From an uncultured Amylibacter sp. (GTDB lineage Bacteria; Pseudomonadota; Alphaproteobacteria; Rhodobacterales; Rhodobacteraceae), in NCBI GenBank assembly GCA_938001995.1, contig CALLAV010000306.1, positions 1 through 24,850 of the forward strand: a DNA stretch of 24,850 nucleotides, read 5' to 3'. Position numbers and translations under genes: made by a program. Below the pieces are notes generated by a model that searched no databases, was not told the DNA's origin, and saw only the letters and a list, made by a program, of their open reading frames with translations. Within the stretch, counting starts at the first letter, position 1; each line of letters opens with the position of its first letter. This document shows, in pieces, positions 7,486 through 15,915 of this stretch.

Positions 7486-8832
7486 TTAGGAATTGTCGCG
7501 CGTGATCTGCGCACCTAGTGCGCCCATCAGATCATTGAAGATCGGGAAACTGGTGACAATCGCCCCACCATCATCCACGGACACAGGTTTTTGCGTGGCC
7601 AAGCCCATGCACAAAAAAGACATAGCAATGCGGTGATCCAGATGCGTTTTGGCTGTGCCACCCCCCATCACATCACCCTCGCGCCCATGTACGATCATAT
7701 AATCTGGGCCGTCTTCCACCTCGACCCCCATATCACGCAGACCTACCACCATTGCATCAATGCGATCACATTCTTTTACGCGCAACTCTGCCACGCCCCG
7801 CATCACAGTTTTACCTTTGGCAAACGACGCCACAACAGACAGGATCGGGTATTCGTCAATCATGCTCGGCGCGCGGTCTGGCGGGACTTCAACGCCAGTC
7901 AAAGAGCTTGCCTTCACACGCAGGTCCGCCACAGGCTCACCGCCTTCTTCGCGCCGGTTTTCGAACGTGATGTCCGCGCCCATTTCAACCAAGGTATCGA
8001 ACAACCCAGCCCGCGTCGGGTTCAATCCGATGTTGGGCAAAACCACTTCAGAGCCTTCAACAATCAACGCCGCACAGACAGGAAACGCCGCCGAAGACGG
8101 ATCGCGCGGCACGGCAATCTCTTGCGCCTTCAACTCTGGCTGACCTTGCAAGGTTATCTCATACCCTGCATCCGTTTTCACGGTCTCAACCTTTGCTCCA
8201 AACCCACGCAGCATCCGCTCCGAATGGTCCCGCGTCGCCTCTGCCTCGATCAGCACCGTTTCACCCGGCGCATTCAAGCCTGCCAGCAAAACAGCGGATT
8301 TAATCTGCGCCGAGGCATGTGGGCTGGTGTAGCGCACAGGCACAGGATTGGCTGCTCCAACCAACGTGAGCGGCAACAACCCTTTGTCGCGCCCGACAGC
8401 GCGCGCACCAAACAGTGCCAGTGGATCGGTAATCCGCCCCATTGGACGGGACCGCAAACTCGCATCCCCTGTAAACGTCGCTGTAATAGGCGATGTGGCC
8501 ATTGCGCCCATAATCAGGCGCACACCCGTACCTGCATTGCCGCAATCAATCACGTCTTCTGGTTCTGCAAAACCGCCGACACCCACACCATGAACAGACC
8601 ACGCCTGATCCCCCGTGCGCGTCACTTCCGCGCCAAACGCCGCCATGGCTTTGCCCGTATCCAGCACGTCCTGCCCTTCGAGCAGTCCCGTGATCTTTGT
8701 CTCCCCAACAGACAGAGCCCCCAGAATAAACGAACGGTGCGACACCGACTTATCCCCTGGAATAATCGCAGTTCCCTTCAAGGGCCCACCCTTGCAAGAC
8801 GTCATTGGAATAGGATCACCGTGACCAGACAT
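7486..8832 (-). CDS. aroA: 3-phosphoshikimate 1-carboxyvinyltransferase (EPSP synthase, class II motif set)
   Basis: A 448-residue shikimate-pathway enzyme joining shikimate-3-phosphate and phosphoenolpyruvate. It carries the full class II motif set: GDKS at residues 26-29, SAQIK, RDHSE (R-x-H-x-E) and NPTR, as in the Agrobacterium CP4 enzyme. At the position of CP4 Ala100, in the GNA-x-TG segment, this protein has Gly101, the residue found in glyphosate-sensitive enzymes; sensitivity itself is not shown. The frame stays open upstream to 8892, but the ATG at 8832 is preferred. It has AAAGG at a workable distance, and conserved sequence starts soon after it. cmk lies downstream and trmB upstream on the same strand. 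Confidence 0.96.
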   Translation of the reverse strand: MSGHGDPIPMTSCKGGPLKGTAIIPGDKSVSHRSFILGALSVGETKITGLLEGQDVLDTGKAMAAFGAEVTRTGDQAWSVHGVGVGGFAEPEDVIDCGNAGTGVRLIMGAMATSPITATFTGDASLRSRPMGRITDPLALFGARAVGRDKGLLPLTLVGAANPVPVRYTSPHASAQIKSAVLLAGLNAPGETVLIEAEATRDHSERMLRGFGAKVETVKTDAGYEITLQGQPELKAQEIAVPRDPSSAAFPVCAALIVEGSEVVLPNIGLNPTRAGLFDTLVEMGADITFENRREEGGEPVADLRVKASSLTGVEVPPDRAPSMIDEYPILSVVASFAKGKTVMRGVAELRVKECDRIDAMVVGLRDMGVEVEDGPDYMIVHGREGDVMGGGTAKTHLDHRIAMSFLCMGLATQKPVSVDDGGAIVTSFPIFNDLMGALGAQITRDNS

Positions 8833-8923
8833 AGCACTTACCTTTTGATTTCTTCCCGCAGCTATACCCAACCCGCGAACGGACTGCCACACCCTGCTTC
8901 TTTGTTCTTCAAATACTCAAAAA

Positions 8924-9634
8924 CTAAACCCGCCGAAACGTCATGTAATGGGCCGTACGCCCCTCACGAAACGCTTTCTGCTCATACCGCGTGGACAGCC
9001 AATCACCCCAAGGTTCCCGCCAGTCGGACGGCCCTTCCGCCAACCACTCAAACCCAAACTGCGGTACTTGCTCCATGGTCTGACGCACGTAATCGGGAAT
9101 ATCCGTCGCCACCCGAAACTCCGCGCCGACTTTCAGGCACTTTGCCAAAGGCACCAAATGCTCCTCGGTCACAAAACGGCGGCGATGATGCCGCGCCTTG
9201 GGCCATGGATCAGGATAGAGTAAAAACGCCTTATCAATCGACGCTTCGGGCAACACATCCATCATGTCCCGCGCATCGCCGGGGTGCACAGCTAAGTTGG
9301 TTACGCCTGCTTTACGGATTTTCCCCAGAAGCGTCGCGACACCGTTGATATATGGCTCACACCCAATGATCCCCACATCCGGGTTCTGCGCGGCCTGATG
9401 CACGATATGCTCACCGCCACCAAAACCCACTTCCAACCAAATGGGCTTACCGCCAAACAGCGCATCTACGTCTAGTGGCGTGCGGTCAGGATTTTCTTCC
9501 CAGGTCACACCTTTTGGCGCCAAACCCTCAAGGTCCTCCGCCAAATAGCGTTCATGGGATTGGTGCAAACCCTTGCCCTTAATCCGCCCATAAAAATTGC
9601 GCCAAGGCGCGCCTGATGTATGTTTTTCTCTCAT
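8924..9634 (-). CDS. trmB: tRNA (guanine-N7-)-methyltransferase
   Basis: A 236-residue SAM-dependent Rossmann-fold enzyme that makes m7G46 in tRNA. The SAM-binding motif WLEVGFGGGEH, the acidic GCEPYINGV strand and the family-defining DPWPKARHHRRR catalytic/tRNA-binding segment are present, followed by a DIPDYV region. The frame extends to 9670, but the extra 12 residues overlap the metK terminator at 9652-9683. The ATG at 9634, leading to MREKHTSGAPWRNFYGR, fits the family N-terminus. The gene follows metK, which makes its cosubstrate SAM, but a strong terminator between them argues for separate transcripts. Confidence 0.95.
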   Translation of the reverse strand: MREKHTSGAPWRNFYGRIKGKGLHQSHERYLAEDLEGLAPKGVTWEENPDRTPLDVDALFGGKPIWLEVGFGGGEHIVHQAAQNPDVGIIGCEPYINGVATLLGKIRKAGVTNLAVHPGDARDMMDVLPEASIDKAFLLYPDPWPKARHHRRRFVTEEHLVPLAKCLKVGAEFRVATDIPDYVRQTMEQVPQFGFEWLAEGPSDWREPWGDWLSTRYEQKAFREGRTAHYMTFRRV

Positions 9635-9651
9635 GCCACGCGCCCTAAATG

Positions 9652-9683
9652 AAAAAGGCCTTAGATACAATCCAAGGCCTTTT
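9652..9683 (-). terminator. Bidirectional intrinsic terminator after metK
   Basis: AAAAGGCCTT (9653-9662), an 11-base loop and AAGGCCTTTT (9674-9683) form a perfect ten-pair stem with A and T runs on both sides. It lies 24 bases beyond the metK stop and ends before the trmB start at 9634. On the minus strand it reads stem then TTTTTC. Confidence 0.8.
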
Positions 9684-9706
9684 CAAATTTAGTAATTTGG
9701 TTTGGA

Positions 9707-10873
9707 TTAAACCGCTTTTTTAAGCGCATCCACAAGATCGGTCGCTTCCCAGCTGAACCCACCATCCGCAGTCGCTTCGCGACCAAAGTGTCCGTAGGAC
9801 GCGGTGCGTGCATATACAGGACGCCGCAGGCCAAGGTGTTCGATAATCCCGCGCGGTGTCAGGTCCATTGCTTGCGCCACCGCTTTTTCGATCTCGGATT
9901 CGTGGACTTCGCCTGTGCCATGCGTGTCGCAATAGATCGACAAAGGCTTGGCCACACCAATGGCATAGGACAACTGAATGGTGCAGCGTTTCGCCATACC
10001 CGCCGCCACAACGTTCTTGGCCAGATACCGCGCAGCATAGGCCGCCGAACGGTCCACCTTGGTCGGATCTTTACCCGAAAACGCACCGCCGCCGTGAGGG
10101 GCCGCACCGCCATAGGTGTCTACGATAATCTTACGTCCTGTCAGACCAGCGTCCCCGTCCGGGCCACCGATCACAAATTTACCCGTTGGGTTCACGTGCC
10201 ATTCTGTATCCGCAGAAATCCACCCATCTGGCAGCGTTTTGCGAATGTACGGTTCCACAACCGCCTGCACATCGGCAGATGACATGTTTTCATCCAGATG
10301 CTGCGTGGACAAAACGATGGATGTCACACCAACAGGCTTGCCGCCTTCATATTTCACCGACAATTGCGACTTTGCGTCTGGCCCCAACTGCGGCACATCC
10401 CCCGCATGACGGGCTTCGGCCAAGTTGCGCAGGATCGCATGGGAATACTGGATCGGTGCTGGCATCAATTCAGGTGTTTCAGAACAAGCATAGCCGAACA
10501 TGATGCCCTGATCGCCTGCACCGTCGTTATCTACACCCTGCGCGATATGCGCAGATTGTGGGTGCAGGTGGTTTTCCACGGACATGTATTTCCAGTGAAA
10601 GCCTTCTTGTTCGTAGCCGATGTCTTTGACGCAATCGCGCACGATGTCCTCGACACCTTCCATAAAGGTGCCCAGTTTTTCCATTGTGGACAGACCAACT
10701 TCGCCGCCGATCACAACGCGATTGGTCGTCGCAAAGGTTTCGCACGCCACACGTGCCATTTCTTCTTCGGTCAGGAATGCATCCAGAATGGCATCCGAAA
10801 TACGGTCACAGATTTTGTCTGGGTGACCCTCGGACACAGACTCCGAAGTGAAAAGATAGTTCTGACGGGACAT
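9707..10873 (-). CDS. metK: S-adenosylmethionine synthetase
   Basis: A 388-residue cytoplasmic enzyme making SAM from methionine and ATP. Signatures visible are [18 protein letters not shown] at the N-terminus, [12 protein letters not shown] in the middle (ATP-binding hexapeptide GAGDQG), and the P-loop-like [19 protein letters not shown]. The ATG at 10873 ([13 protein letters not shown]) is chosen over an upstream in-frame start because GGAG lies nine bases before it. That same GGAG is part of the SAM/SAH riboswitch pseudoknot, which would tie translation to SAM level. Length is typical. lnt lies upstream on the same strand but ends about 100 bases before, leaving room for a promoter. Confidence 0.98.
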   Translation of the reverse strand: MSRQNYLFTSESVSEGHPDKICDRISDAILDAFLTEEEMARVACETFATTNRVVIGGEVGLSTMEKLGTFMEGVEDIVRDCVKDIGYEQEGFHWKYMSVENHLHPQSAHIAQGVDNDGAGDQGIMFGYACSETPELMPAPIQYSHAILRNLAEARHAGDVPQLGPDAKSQLSVKYEGGKPVGVTSIVLSTQHLDENMSSADVQAVVEPYIRKTLPDGWISADTEWHVNPTGKFVIGGPDGDAGLTGRKIIVDTYGGAAPHGGGAFSGKDPTKVDRSAAYAARYLAKNVVAAGMAKRCTIQLSYAIGVAKPLSIYCDTHGTGEVHESEIEKAVAQAMDLTPRGIIEHLGLRRPVYARTASYGHFGREATADGGFSWEATDLVDALKKAV

Positions 10874-10879
10874 GAAAAC

Positions 10880-10924
10880 GCTCCAATGTTTATGAATCGC
10901 CACGTCAGGAAGCCGTTGTGGCGA
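10880..10924 (-). promoter_or_regulatory. SAM/SAH-type riboswitch in the metK leader
   Basis: On the minus strand, TCGCCAC (10924-10918), a 14-base loop AACGGCTTCCTGAC (10917-10904) and GTGGCGA (10903-10897) form a perfect seven-pair stem. A short A/T-rich linker then leads to ATTGGAGC (10887-10880). The loop GCTTCC can pair with GGAGC, forming an H-type pseudoknot that covers the metK Shine-Dalgarno. This size, the ACGGCTTCCTG loop and the TTGGAGC 3' strand match what I recall of the SAM/SAH riboswitch class found upstream of metK in Rhodobacterales. Ligand binding should hide the ribosome site and lower MetK synthesis. Family identity is by memory of the consensus; the pairing is seen directly. 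Confidence 0.88.
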
Positions 10925-10972
10925 CGGTTCAGTCTGGTCTAGTTATCCAGCCCGATACGGTCAATCGTTAAT

Positions 10973-12484
10973 TCAATCGCCCTGCAACGTGCGCTCTTCG
11001 TGCACCGCTTGCCTGTGGCCGATCATGATGACGATACCGATCAGGAACAGTGCAGCGTACCACCACGGCAATTCTCCCCAACGTGAATAGAATGTGGGGG
11101 GCAATGGCGCTGGCAGTTGCGCATCCAAAAAACCGTCCGTGTTTAGGGGAATTGACGCGATAACGCGGCCATAAGGGTCGATCATGCCAGACACGCCTGT
11201 GTTTGCGGCCCGTGCCACGGGCAGCCCTTGTTCGATCGCACGTGCGCGGGCTTGGACCAAATGTTGATAGGGCCCCGAAAACTCCCCGTACCACGCGTCG
11301 TTCGTCAGGTGCAGCAACCAGTCTGGCCGCTGGCCTTTAACCTGCGCCAGTCCTGGAAAGATTGCTTCGTAGCAGATCATCGGCAAATAGGCAGGCAAGC
11401 CTGCGGCGGTAATCACACGTGGGCCAGTGCCAGCTGCAAACCCCATTTGGTTCACGTCTGCAAAGCCAAATATGCCGAATTGGGCGGCTAAGTTCGCAAA
11501 CGGAATGTATTCACCGAACGGCACCAGATGGGACTTATCATACAGGGCGACATCAGTTCCTGACGCATCCATGTGCACCATCGAATTGTACATCTGCCCA
11601 TTTTCCAACCGCTGAATGCCGCCAATGAATTGCGCGTCACCGACCCCTGTGCGCAACAATGCCAAGCCTTGTTCATTGCTGCCCCAACGAAACGGCACAG
11701 AGGTTTCGGGCCACATCACAACATCGACTTTTGCGCCATCCCCACGCGACAAAGCCAAACCGCGTTGGAAAAACCGAGCCATGTGGTCTGGATGCCATTT
11801 CAAATGCTGGGGTGCGTTTGGCTGTACGATGCGCACAGTTACGTCCGTTAAGAGCGCGTCGCTTTTCGGGGCAACGTATTGCCCTGTCAGCCATAGTGCG
11901 GCAACACCCGTAACCATCACTACGCCGCGCACCCAGCGCCACCGCAATGCCATAGGCAAAACGCCCAGCGCGACAGTAATCAGTCCCAATCCATGCGGAC
12001 CGACCCAAGCCAGCAAGTAAAACACAGGCGTTTCGGACCACACGTAGGCCAACAACCCCCACGGAAACCCCGTAAACACAAAAGCCCGCGCGAATTCCGA
12101 CAGGGTCAAGGCAATGATCAGCAGGATCAACCGTGCTGCTCCTTGTGCCCGTGACGCAACACCAAACCCAACGGCCCAGAACAGGGCCAACCCAATAGAC
12201 AGCAAGAAAATTGCGAAAGGAGCCATCCAACCGTAAACTTCGGGATCGACAAAAAATGGTTCGACGATCCAAAACATGGACCCTGCAAAATACGCCGTCC
12301 CCGCCAACCAACCGAGCCGAAACCCGCCCCACGCCGTTTGCTGACGCAACAACAGGCCCGCCAAAACAGGCAAGCCCAAAACAACGCCGATGGGAATAGA
12401 AAAGGGGGCATGCCCCAATGCAAGCAGCAAACCAGCCACGACGGTTAGAACCCGCCCCAACCATTTGCGGCGTGCGCTAGCCAC
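10973..12484 (-). CDS. lnt: Apolipoprotein N-acyltransferase
   Basis: A 503-residue inner-membrane enzyme that adds the third acyl chain to the N-terminal cysteine of lipoproteins. The first about 200 residues are hydrophobic with several membrane segments. A periplasmic nitrilase-like domain follows with the catalytic triad Glu260 (WPETSVPF), Lys317 (YDKSHLVPFGEYIPF) and Cys371 (PMICYEAIFP). A last membrane segment (about 475-490) ends the protein. The start overlaps the corC stop by eight bases, so the two are probably translationally coupled, as in the widespread phoH-ybeY-corC-lnt order. All catalytic residues are present and length is normal. Confidence 0.97.
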   Translation of the reverse strand: MASARRKWLGRVLTVVAGLLLALGHAPFSIPIGVVLGLPVLAGLLLRQQTAWGGFRLGWLAGTAYFAGSMFWIVEPFFVDPEVYGWMAPFAIFLLSIGLALFWAVGFGVASRAQGAARLILLIIALTLSEFARAFVFTGFPWGLLAYVWSETPVFYLLAWVGPHGLGLITVALGVLPMALRWRWVRGVVMVTGVAALWLTGQYVAPKSDALLTDVTVRIVQPNAPQHLKWHPDHMARFFQRGLALSRGDGAKVDVVMWPETSVPFRWGSNEQGLALLRTGVGDAQFIGGIQRLENGQMYNSMVHMDASGTDVALYDKSHLVPFGEYIPFANLAAQFGIFGFADVNQMGFAAGTGPRVITAAGLPAYLPMICYEAIFPGLAQVKGQRPDWLLHLTNDAWYGEFSGPYQHLVQARARAIEQGLPVARAANTGVSGMIDPYGRVIASIPLNTDGFLDAQLPAPLPPTFYSRWGELPWWYAALFLIGIVIMIGHRQAVHEERTLQGD

Positions 12485-13343
12485 TGACTGGATCGCGTGT
12501 CACGCGTAGACGCTTAATGCGGCGCGGGTCTGCATCGACCACTTCGAACTCCACCCCGTTTGGATGGAACACTATTTCGCCTTTGGCAGGCACACGCCCT
12601 GTCAGCATAAAGACCAAGCCACCAAGGGTGTCGATTTCTTCGTCATCCGTATCTGCCAGCGTACCCATACCAAGCACGGTTTCGAATTCGGTGAGCGACG
12701 CGCGCGATTGTGCCAAAAAGACACCCGGCTTTTCTTCGATCCACATAACGTCTTCTTCGGTGTCATGTTCATCAACGATTTCGCCTAGAACAGTTTCAAC
12801 CAAATCCTCGATTGTCAGCAAGCCGTCCACACCACCGTATTCGTCGATAACCAACGCCATGTGAATCCGGTCCGCTTGCATCTTTTGCAACAGCACACCG
12901 ATGGTCATGCTAGGCGGTGCGTACAACAGCGGGCGCATGGTGTCTTTCATCGAAAACTTGGTCTTTGACCCATTAAACCCATATTTCAATGCAAGGTCTT
13001 TTAGATGAATAAATCCAACAGGATTATCCAACTGATCCTTAAAAACAGGCAGTCGCGAATAGCCACTATCTTTGAAGACCGCAACCAAATCTGTCAGGCT
13101 GATATCTTCACCAATAGAGGTAATGTCTGCACGCGGAATCGCCACATCTTCGAGCCGCATGGAATTCAGGTTACCCAAATCCCCCGTCGGCAAAGACGAT
13201 GATTCCATAGTTTCAGGTGTTTCAATAGGTGCGGGTGTTTTCGTGCCCCCAAAGAGGCGCTTAATAAAACTGTCAGTCTGTTCTGTGCCCTCAGGCTGCG
13301 CGCTTCGCGCCGCCCCAGAAGATCCGTCGATGTTGTCGCCCAT
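12477..13343 (-). CDS. corC: CorC/HlyC-family CBS-domain protein
   Basis: A 288-residue soluble protein with no membrane segment. An acidic, variable N-terminus leads to two CBS domains, about residues 65-125 (VAIPRADITSI ... GFIHLKDLAL) and 130-190 (MRPLLYAPPSM ... ALVIDEYGGVDGLLTIEDLVE). A C-terminal transporter-associated CorC_HlyC domain ends with VDADPRRIKRLRV. The family is linked to magnesium/cobalt homeostasis and is often called hemolysin C; neither activity is demonstrated here. It has AGGAG five bases before the ATG at 13343. It follows ybeY by 39 bases, with a small hairpin in between, and overlaps lnt. Confidence 0.93.
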   Translation of the reverse strand: MGDNIDGSSGAARSAQPEGTEQTDSFIKRLFGGTKTPAPIETPETMESSSLPTGDLGNLNSMRLEDVAIPRADITSIGEDISLTDLVAVFKDSGYSRLPVFKDQLDNPVGFIHLKDLALKYGFNGSKTKFSMKDTMRPLLYAPPSMTIGVLLQKMQADRIHMALVIDEYGGVDGLLTIEDLVETVLGEIVDEHDTEEDVMWIEEKPGVFLAQSRASLTEFETVLGMGTLADTDDEEIDTLGGLVFMLTGRVPAKGEIVFHPNGVEFEVVDADPRRIKRLRVTRDPVSG

Positions 13344-13362
13344 GGCTCCTATCCAAAATAAA

Positions 13363-13377
13363 CGCCGAAATGCGGCG
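13363..13377 (-). terminator. Small attenuator-like hairpin between ybeY and corC
   Basis: CGCCG, a five-base loop and CGGCG on the minus strand are followed directly by TTTATTTTGG. The five-pair stem is short, so it would terminate only part of the transcripts. It lies in the 39-base gap inside an otherwise close-packed cluster and may reduce corC-lnt expression relative to phoH-ybeY. Confidence 0.35.
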
Positions 13378-13382
13378 CGCTG

Positions 13383-13889
13383 TTAATATGGGTCTGCAAT
13401 GCCCAAAGTTTCAAGTAGCTTTGTCTCCAAACCTTCCATTCGTGCCGCATCTACATCGGTTTCATGGTCATAGCCCAGCAAATGTAGGCAGGAATGGATC
13501 AATAAATGGGTGAGATGGTCCTCAAACGTAATCTGCCCCGCCTCTGCCTCGCGCAGACACGTGTCGTAAGAAATCGCGATATCGCCAAGCTCGGCGTCCA
13601 TTGGGTTGGAGGTCACGTTCGGGGGTGACGCAGGTGCTTCGCCCGCGTTCAATGGGGCGAGTTCATGTGCAGGCCAAGACAGAACATTTGTTGGTGTTGG
13701 CTTGTCCCGAAACTCTGCGTTCAGTTCCGCAATTCGCGCGTCATCGCAGGCCATTACGGAAACTTCATAGCCCTTACCGCTGATCCCTTGATCCGCAAAG
13801 ACTATGCCAAACGCGCGATCGCATAACGGCGCGAGCTTTACAGTGTTCCAGCGATCATCTTCGATCAGAACATCAATGGATGCAGGCAT
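13383..13889 (-). CDS. ybeY: Endoribonuclease / rRNA maturation factor YbeY
   Basis: A 168-residue metal-dependent endoribonuclease involved in 16S rRNA 3' end maturation and ribosome quality control. The zinc-binding signature is present as HLLIHSCLHLLGYDHE (H-x3-H-x5-H pattern), preceded by the conserved NVLSWPA and GDIAISYDT segments. Its ATG at 13889 shares one base with the phoH TAA stop (TAATG), a classical coupling junction. Length is typical for alphaproteobacterial YbeY. It is the second gene of the phoH-ybeY-corC-lnt cluster. Confidence 0.97.
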   Translation of the reverse strand: MPASIDVLIEDDRWNTVKLAPLCDRAFGIVFADQGISGKGYEVSVMACDDARIAELNAEFRDKPTPTNVLSWPAHELAPLNAGEAPASPPNVTSNPMDAELGDIAISYDTCLREAEAGQITFEDHLTHLLIHSCLHLLGYDHETDVDAARMEGLETKLLETLGIADPY

Positions 13890-14899
13890 TAACCCGACTT
13901 CTGCGCATGTTTGTCATAGGCCTGAATGATCCGCGCAACCATCGGGTGGCGCACAACGTCTTCGGCTTTGAACGTGGTCATGCCAACACCTTTGACCCCG
14001 CGCAGAACCTTTTCAGCCTCAACCAAACCGCTTGGCACACCGCGGGGCAAATCGCACTGCGTGCTATCGCCCGTAATCGCCATCTGACTGCCCTCGCCCA
14101 TGCGGGTCAGGAACATCTTCATCTGCATCGTTGTCGCGTTTTGCGCTTCATCCAACACAATAAAGGCATTCGACAGCGTCCGCCCGCGCATAAAGGCCAG
14201 CGGTGCAATCTCGATGCGTTTTTCTTCGATCAGTTTGCCAACCTGTTTGGACGGCAAGAAATCGTTCAGCGCATCGTACAGAGGCTGCATATAGGGATCG
14301 ACTTTGTCTTTCATGTCACCTGGCAAAAAGCCAAGCCGTTCGCCTGCTTCGACCGCAGGGCGCGACAAAAGGATTCGGTCTACATGGCCTTCGATAAACA
14401 TGGAAACGCCCGCCGCCACCGCAAGATAGGTTTTACCCGTCCCCGCAGGACCGAGCCCAAACACCAATTCGTTTTTGAACAGGCTTTTGACATAGTCCTT
14501 CTGTGTGTTTGTACGCGGCTCGACTGTTTTCTTTCGGGTGCGAATTTCAATACCACCACCCAAGAACATTTCTTTCTGCTCTCCGGCGGCACGGGCAGCA
14601 TCTTGGGCAGGTTTACCCATACGAATGGCCGCATCCACATCGCCAGGTTCTACATCGCGCCCTTGTTCAAGGCGTAGGTAAAGGCCCTGCAACGCATCTG
14701 ACGCGCGGGTCGTGCCCTCTTCGTCGCCAAGAATAGCAAGCGCGTTGCCGCGTCGCACAATCTGAACGCCAAGGGCCGATTCGATATGGGTGAGGTTCTT
14801 GTCAAACGCGCCACACAGATCAATCAGTAGGCGGTTGTCGGGGAAATTCAGGCTTTTCTCGGGGGCCGAAGCCGTGTCCGTCAGGGCGGGTGTCGCCAA
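13889..14899 (-). CDS. ybeZ: PhoH-like ATPase
   Basis: A 336-residue cytoplasmic P-loop protein of the PhoH family, thought to act with YbeY in RNA metabolism. Walker A is GPAGTGKT at residues 150-157 and Walker B AFIVLDEAQ at about 245-253, with the TGDSTQCDLP sensor region and the C-terminal GVGMTTFKAEDVVRHP typical of the family. The likely start is TTG at 14899, with AGGAG eight bases upstream; no ATG gives a better start. An N-terminal KH-like region (about residues 18-80) precedes the ATPase. It is first in the cluster and is isolated from the upstream lipoprotein gene by a strong terminator, so a promoter should lie in 14900-15000. Confidence 0.94.
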   Translation of the reverse strand: MATPALTDTASAPEKSLNFPDNRLLIDLCGAFDKNLTHIESALGVQIVRRGNALAILGDEEGTTRASDALQGLYLRLEQGRDVEPGDVDAAIRMGKPAQDAARAAGEQKEMFLGGGIEIRTRKKTVEPRTNTQKDYVKSLFKNELVFGLGPAGTGKTYLAVAAGVSMFIEGHVDRILLSRPAVEAGERLGFLPGDMKDKVDPYMQPLYDALNDFLPSKQVGKLIEEKRIEIAPLAFMRGRTLSNAFIVLDEAQNATTMQMKMFLTRMGEGSQMAITGDSTQCDLPRGVPSGLVEAEKVLRGVKGVGMTTFKAEDVVRHPMVARIIQAYDKHAQKSG

Positions 14900-15000
14900 T
14901 GAACGCTCCTATAGATTTAGAACTACTCGTTCCTTAGATGGTGCAAAAACCTTGGGGAACCCGCAAGGGCAAAAGGTCTGATGCCTTAAATTTAAACGAA

Positions 15001-15026
15001 AAAGGCCGACGAAACCGTCGGCCTTT
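15001..15026 (-). terminator. Strong intrinsic terminator after the lipoprotein gene
   Basis: AAAGGCCGACG (15001-15011), a four-base loop, and CGTCGGCCTTT (15016-15026) form a perfect 11-pair stem with A/T flanks on both sides. On the minus strand the stem is followed by TTTTTCG. It ends the OmpA-like/lipoprotein transcript about 100 bases before phoH. Confidence 0.85.
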
Positions 15027-15049
15027 CAAATTCGGTCTGGTCAATGCGC

Positions 15050-15340
15050 CTAGATCGGATCGCGTTTGCCGTTTTTGAAATCGCCAACTGCTGTGTTGGG
15101 TGCAGCGATGCCAGAACAAACAGGCTTACCGTATTTGTCCAAGCGTGCGGACAGGTATCCTTCGACGCCGTCATCAATGATCCAGTGATCACACCCATTT
15201 GGGTCTACCCAAATGCCAGCGTTCAGTTCGCTTACTGGGTGGCTGTCGATACCGCGGTCGATTGTTTTGTTGGTTTTGTCACCGCACCCAGCCAAGGCCA
15301 CTGCAGCACCCAAAATCGCCATGCTTACTTTGATTGTCAT
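15050..15340 (-). CDS. Small lipoprotein carrying a WVDP-DDGVEGY two-cysteine module
   Basis: A 96-residue predicted lipoprotein: a short hydrophobic signal ends in the lipobox LAGC with acceptor Cys19. Asp22 lies at +3; the +2 residue is Gly, so sorting to the outer membrane is plausible. Residues 42-75 form a module GIWVDPNGC...DDGVEGY...GKPVC that aligns without gaps to residues 43-76 of the protein encoded just upstream, with 20 of 34 positions identical. The two module cysteines (50 and 75) may pair. The frame can be opened five codons earlier at a TTG, but the ATG at 15340 has GAGGAG eight bases upstream and gives a proper signal peptide. Function unknown; cotranscribed with the OmpA-like gene. 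Confidence 0.82.
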   Translation of the reverse strand: MTIKVSMAILGAAVALAGCGDKTNKTIDRGIDSHPVSELNAGIWVDPNGCDHWIIDDGVEGYLSARLDKYGKPVCSGIAAPNTAVGDFKNGKRDPI

Positions 15341-15351
15341 TTGTCTACTCC

Positions 15352-15915
15352 TCAACGCACGCAGGTGATTTCAACGCGGCGGTTTTTCTTTTTGCCATGC
15401 GCTGTTGCATTTGATGCCACTGGAACACGCTCGCCGTACCAACGGACTTGCGCACGTTTGCCAGCTTGCTGTGCGACCTGTGCTACGGCACGGGCGCGAC
15501 GCTCTGACAGACGCATGTTGTATGCATCAGACGCGCGGCTGTCTGTGTGACCGTCAATGATGAACGCAGTCGCGTTTGCAGACTGGAAGAATTCCATCAG
15601 GCGTTTACGGCCCCAAGAATTGATGTGCCACTTGTCTGTCTTGAACAACTGGTCGCTGTTCATAACCGCACATGGGTTGCCACGGCGACATACTGGGATA
15701 CCGTCCCGTGTCGTGTGGGGTGTCATGTATCCTTCGACACCATCATCCATCACCCAGTGTTCGCATCCATCTGGATCAACCCAAACACCCGGCACGTAAC
15801 GTTCTCCGGTGGCTTGTGTTGATTTCCGAACAACGACATCATCCGCCGCCACTGAACCCGCAATCACAAGACACCCGACTGCAGCAGCAATCACCTTAAC
15901 AGATCGGTCAAACAC
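15352..15915 (-). CDS. OmpA-family peptidoglycan-binding protein with an N-terminal WVDP-DDGVEGY module
   Basis: A 187-residue exported protein with a signal peptide at about residues 1-24 (GSVAA/DD). Residues 43-76 hold the same two-cysteine module as the next gene (GVWVDPDGC ... DDGVEGY ... GIPVC). Residues 95-187 form an OmpA-like domain: IDGHTDSRASDAYNMRLS followed by ERRA, then a GER.PVASN..A.GKKKNRRVEI end. The conserved Asp and Arg that bind the diaminopimelate of peptidoglycan are kept in the TDS and SERRA segments. There is no transmembrane beta-barrel, so it is a periplasmic peptidoglycan binder. Start is GTG at 15915 after GAAGGGAAG. Together with the lipoprotein it may form an outer membrane-peptidoglycan tether; that is inference. 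Confidence 0.88.
   Translation of the reverse strand: MFDRSVKVIAAAVGCLVIAGSVAADDVVVRKSTQATGERYVPGVWVDPDGCEHWVMDDGVEGYMTPHTTRDGIPVCRRGNPCAVMNSDQLFKTDKWHINSWGRKRLMEFFQSANATAFIIDGHTDSRASDAYNMRLSERRARAVAQVAQQAGKRAQVRWYGERVPVASNATAHGKKKNRRVEITCVR

Noticed and set aside
7591..9348. Long plus-strand open frame of 585 codons opposite aroA and trmB
   Set aside because: It is wholly antisense to two well-identified genes, is rich in His, Arg and Pro as expected of a reversed frame, has no recognisable domain and spans the gene boundary.
11673..12464. Minus-strand open frame of 263 codons in another frame of lnt
   Set aside because: It lies inside lnt, whose catalytic residues and membrane segments are all in the other frame; composition is Cys/Arg-rich and no motif is seen.
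13880..14677. Plus-strand open frame of 265 codons opposite phoH
   Set aside because: Antisense to the PhoH ATPase with intact Walker motifs; no ribosome site or domain.
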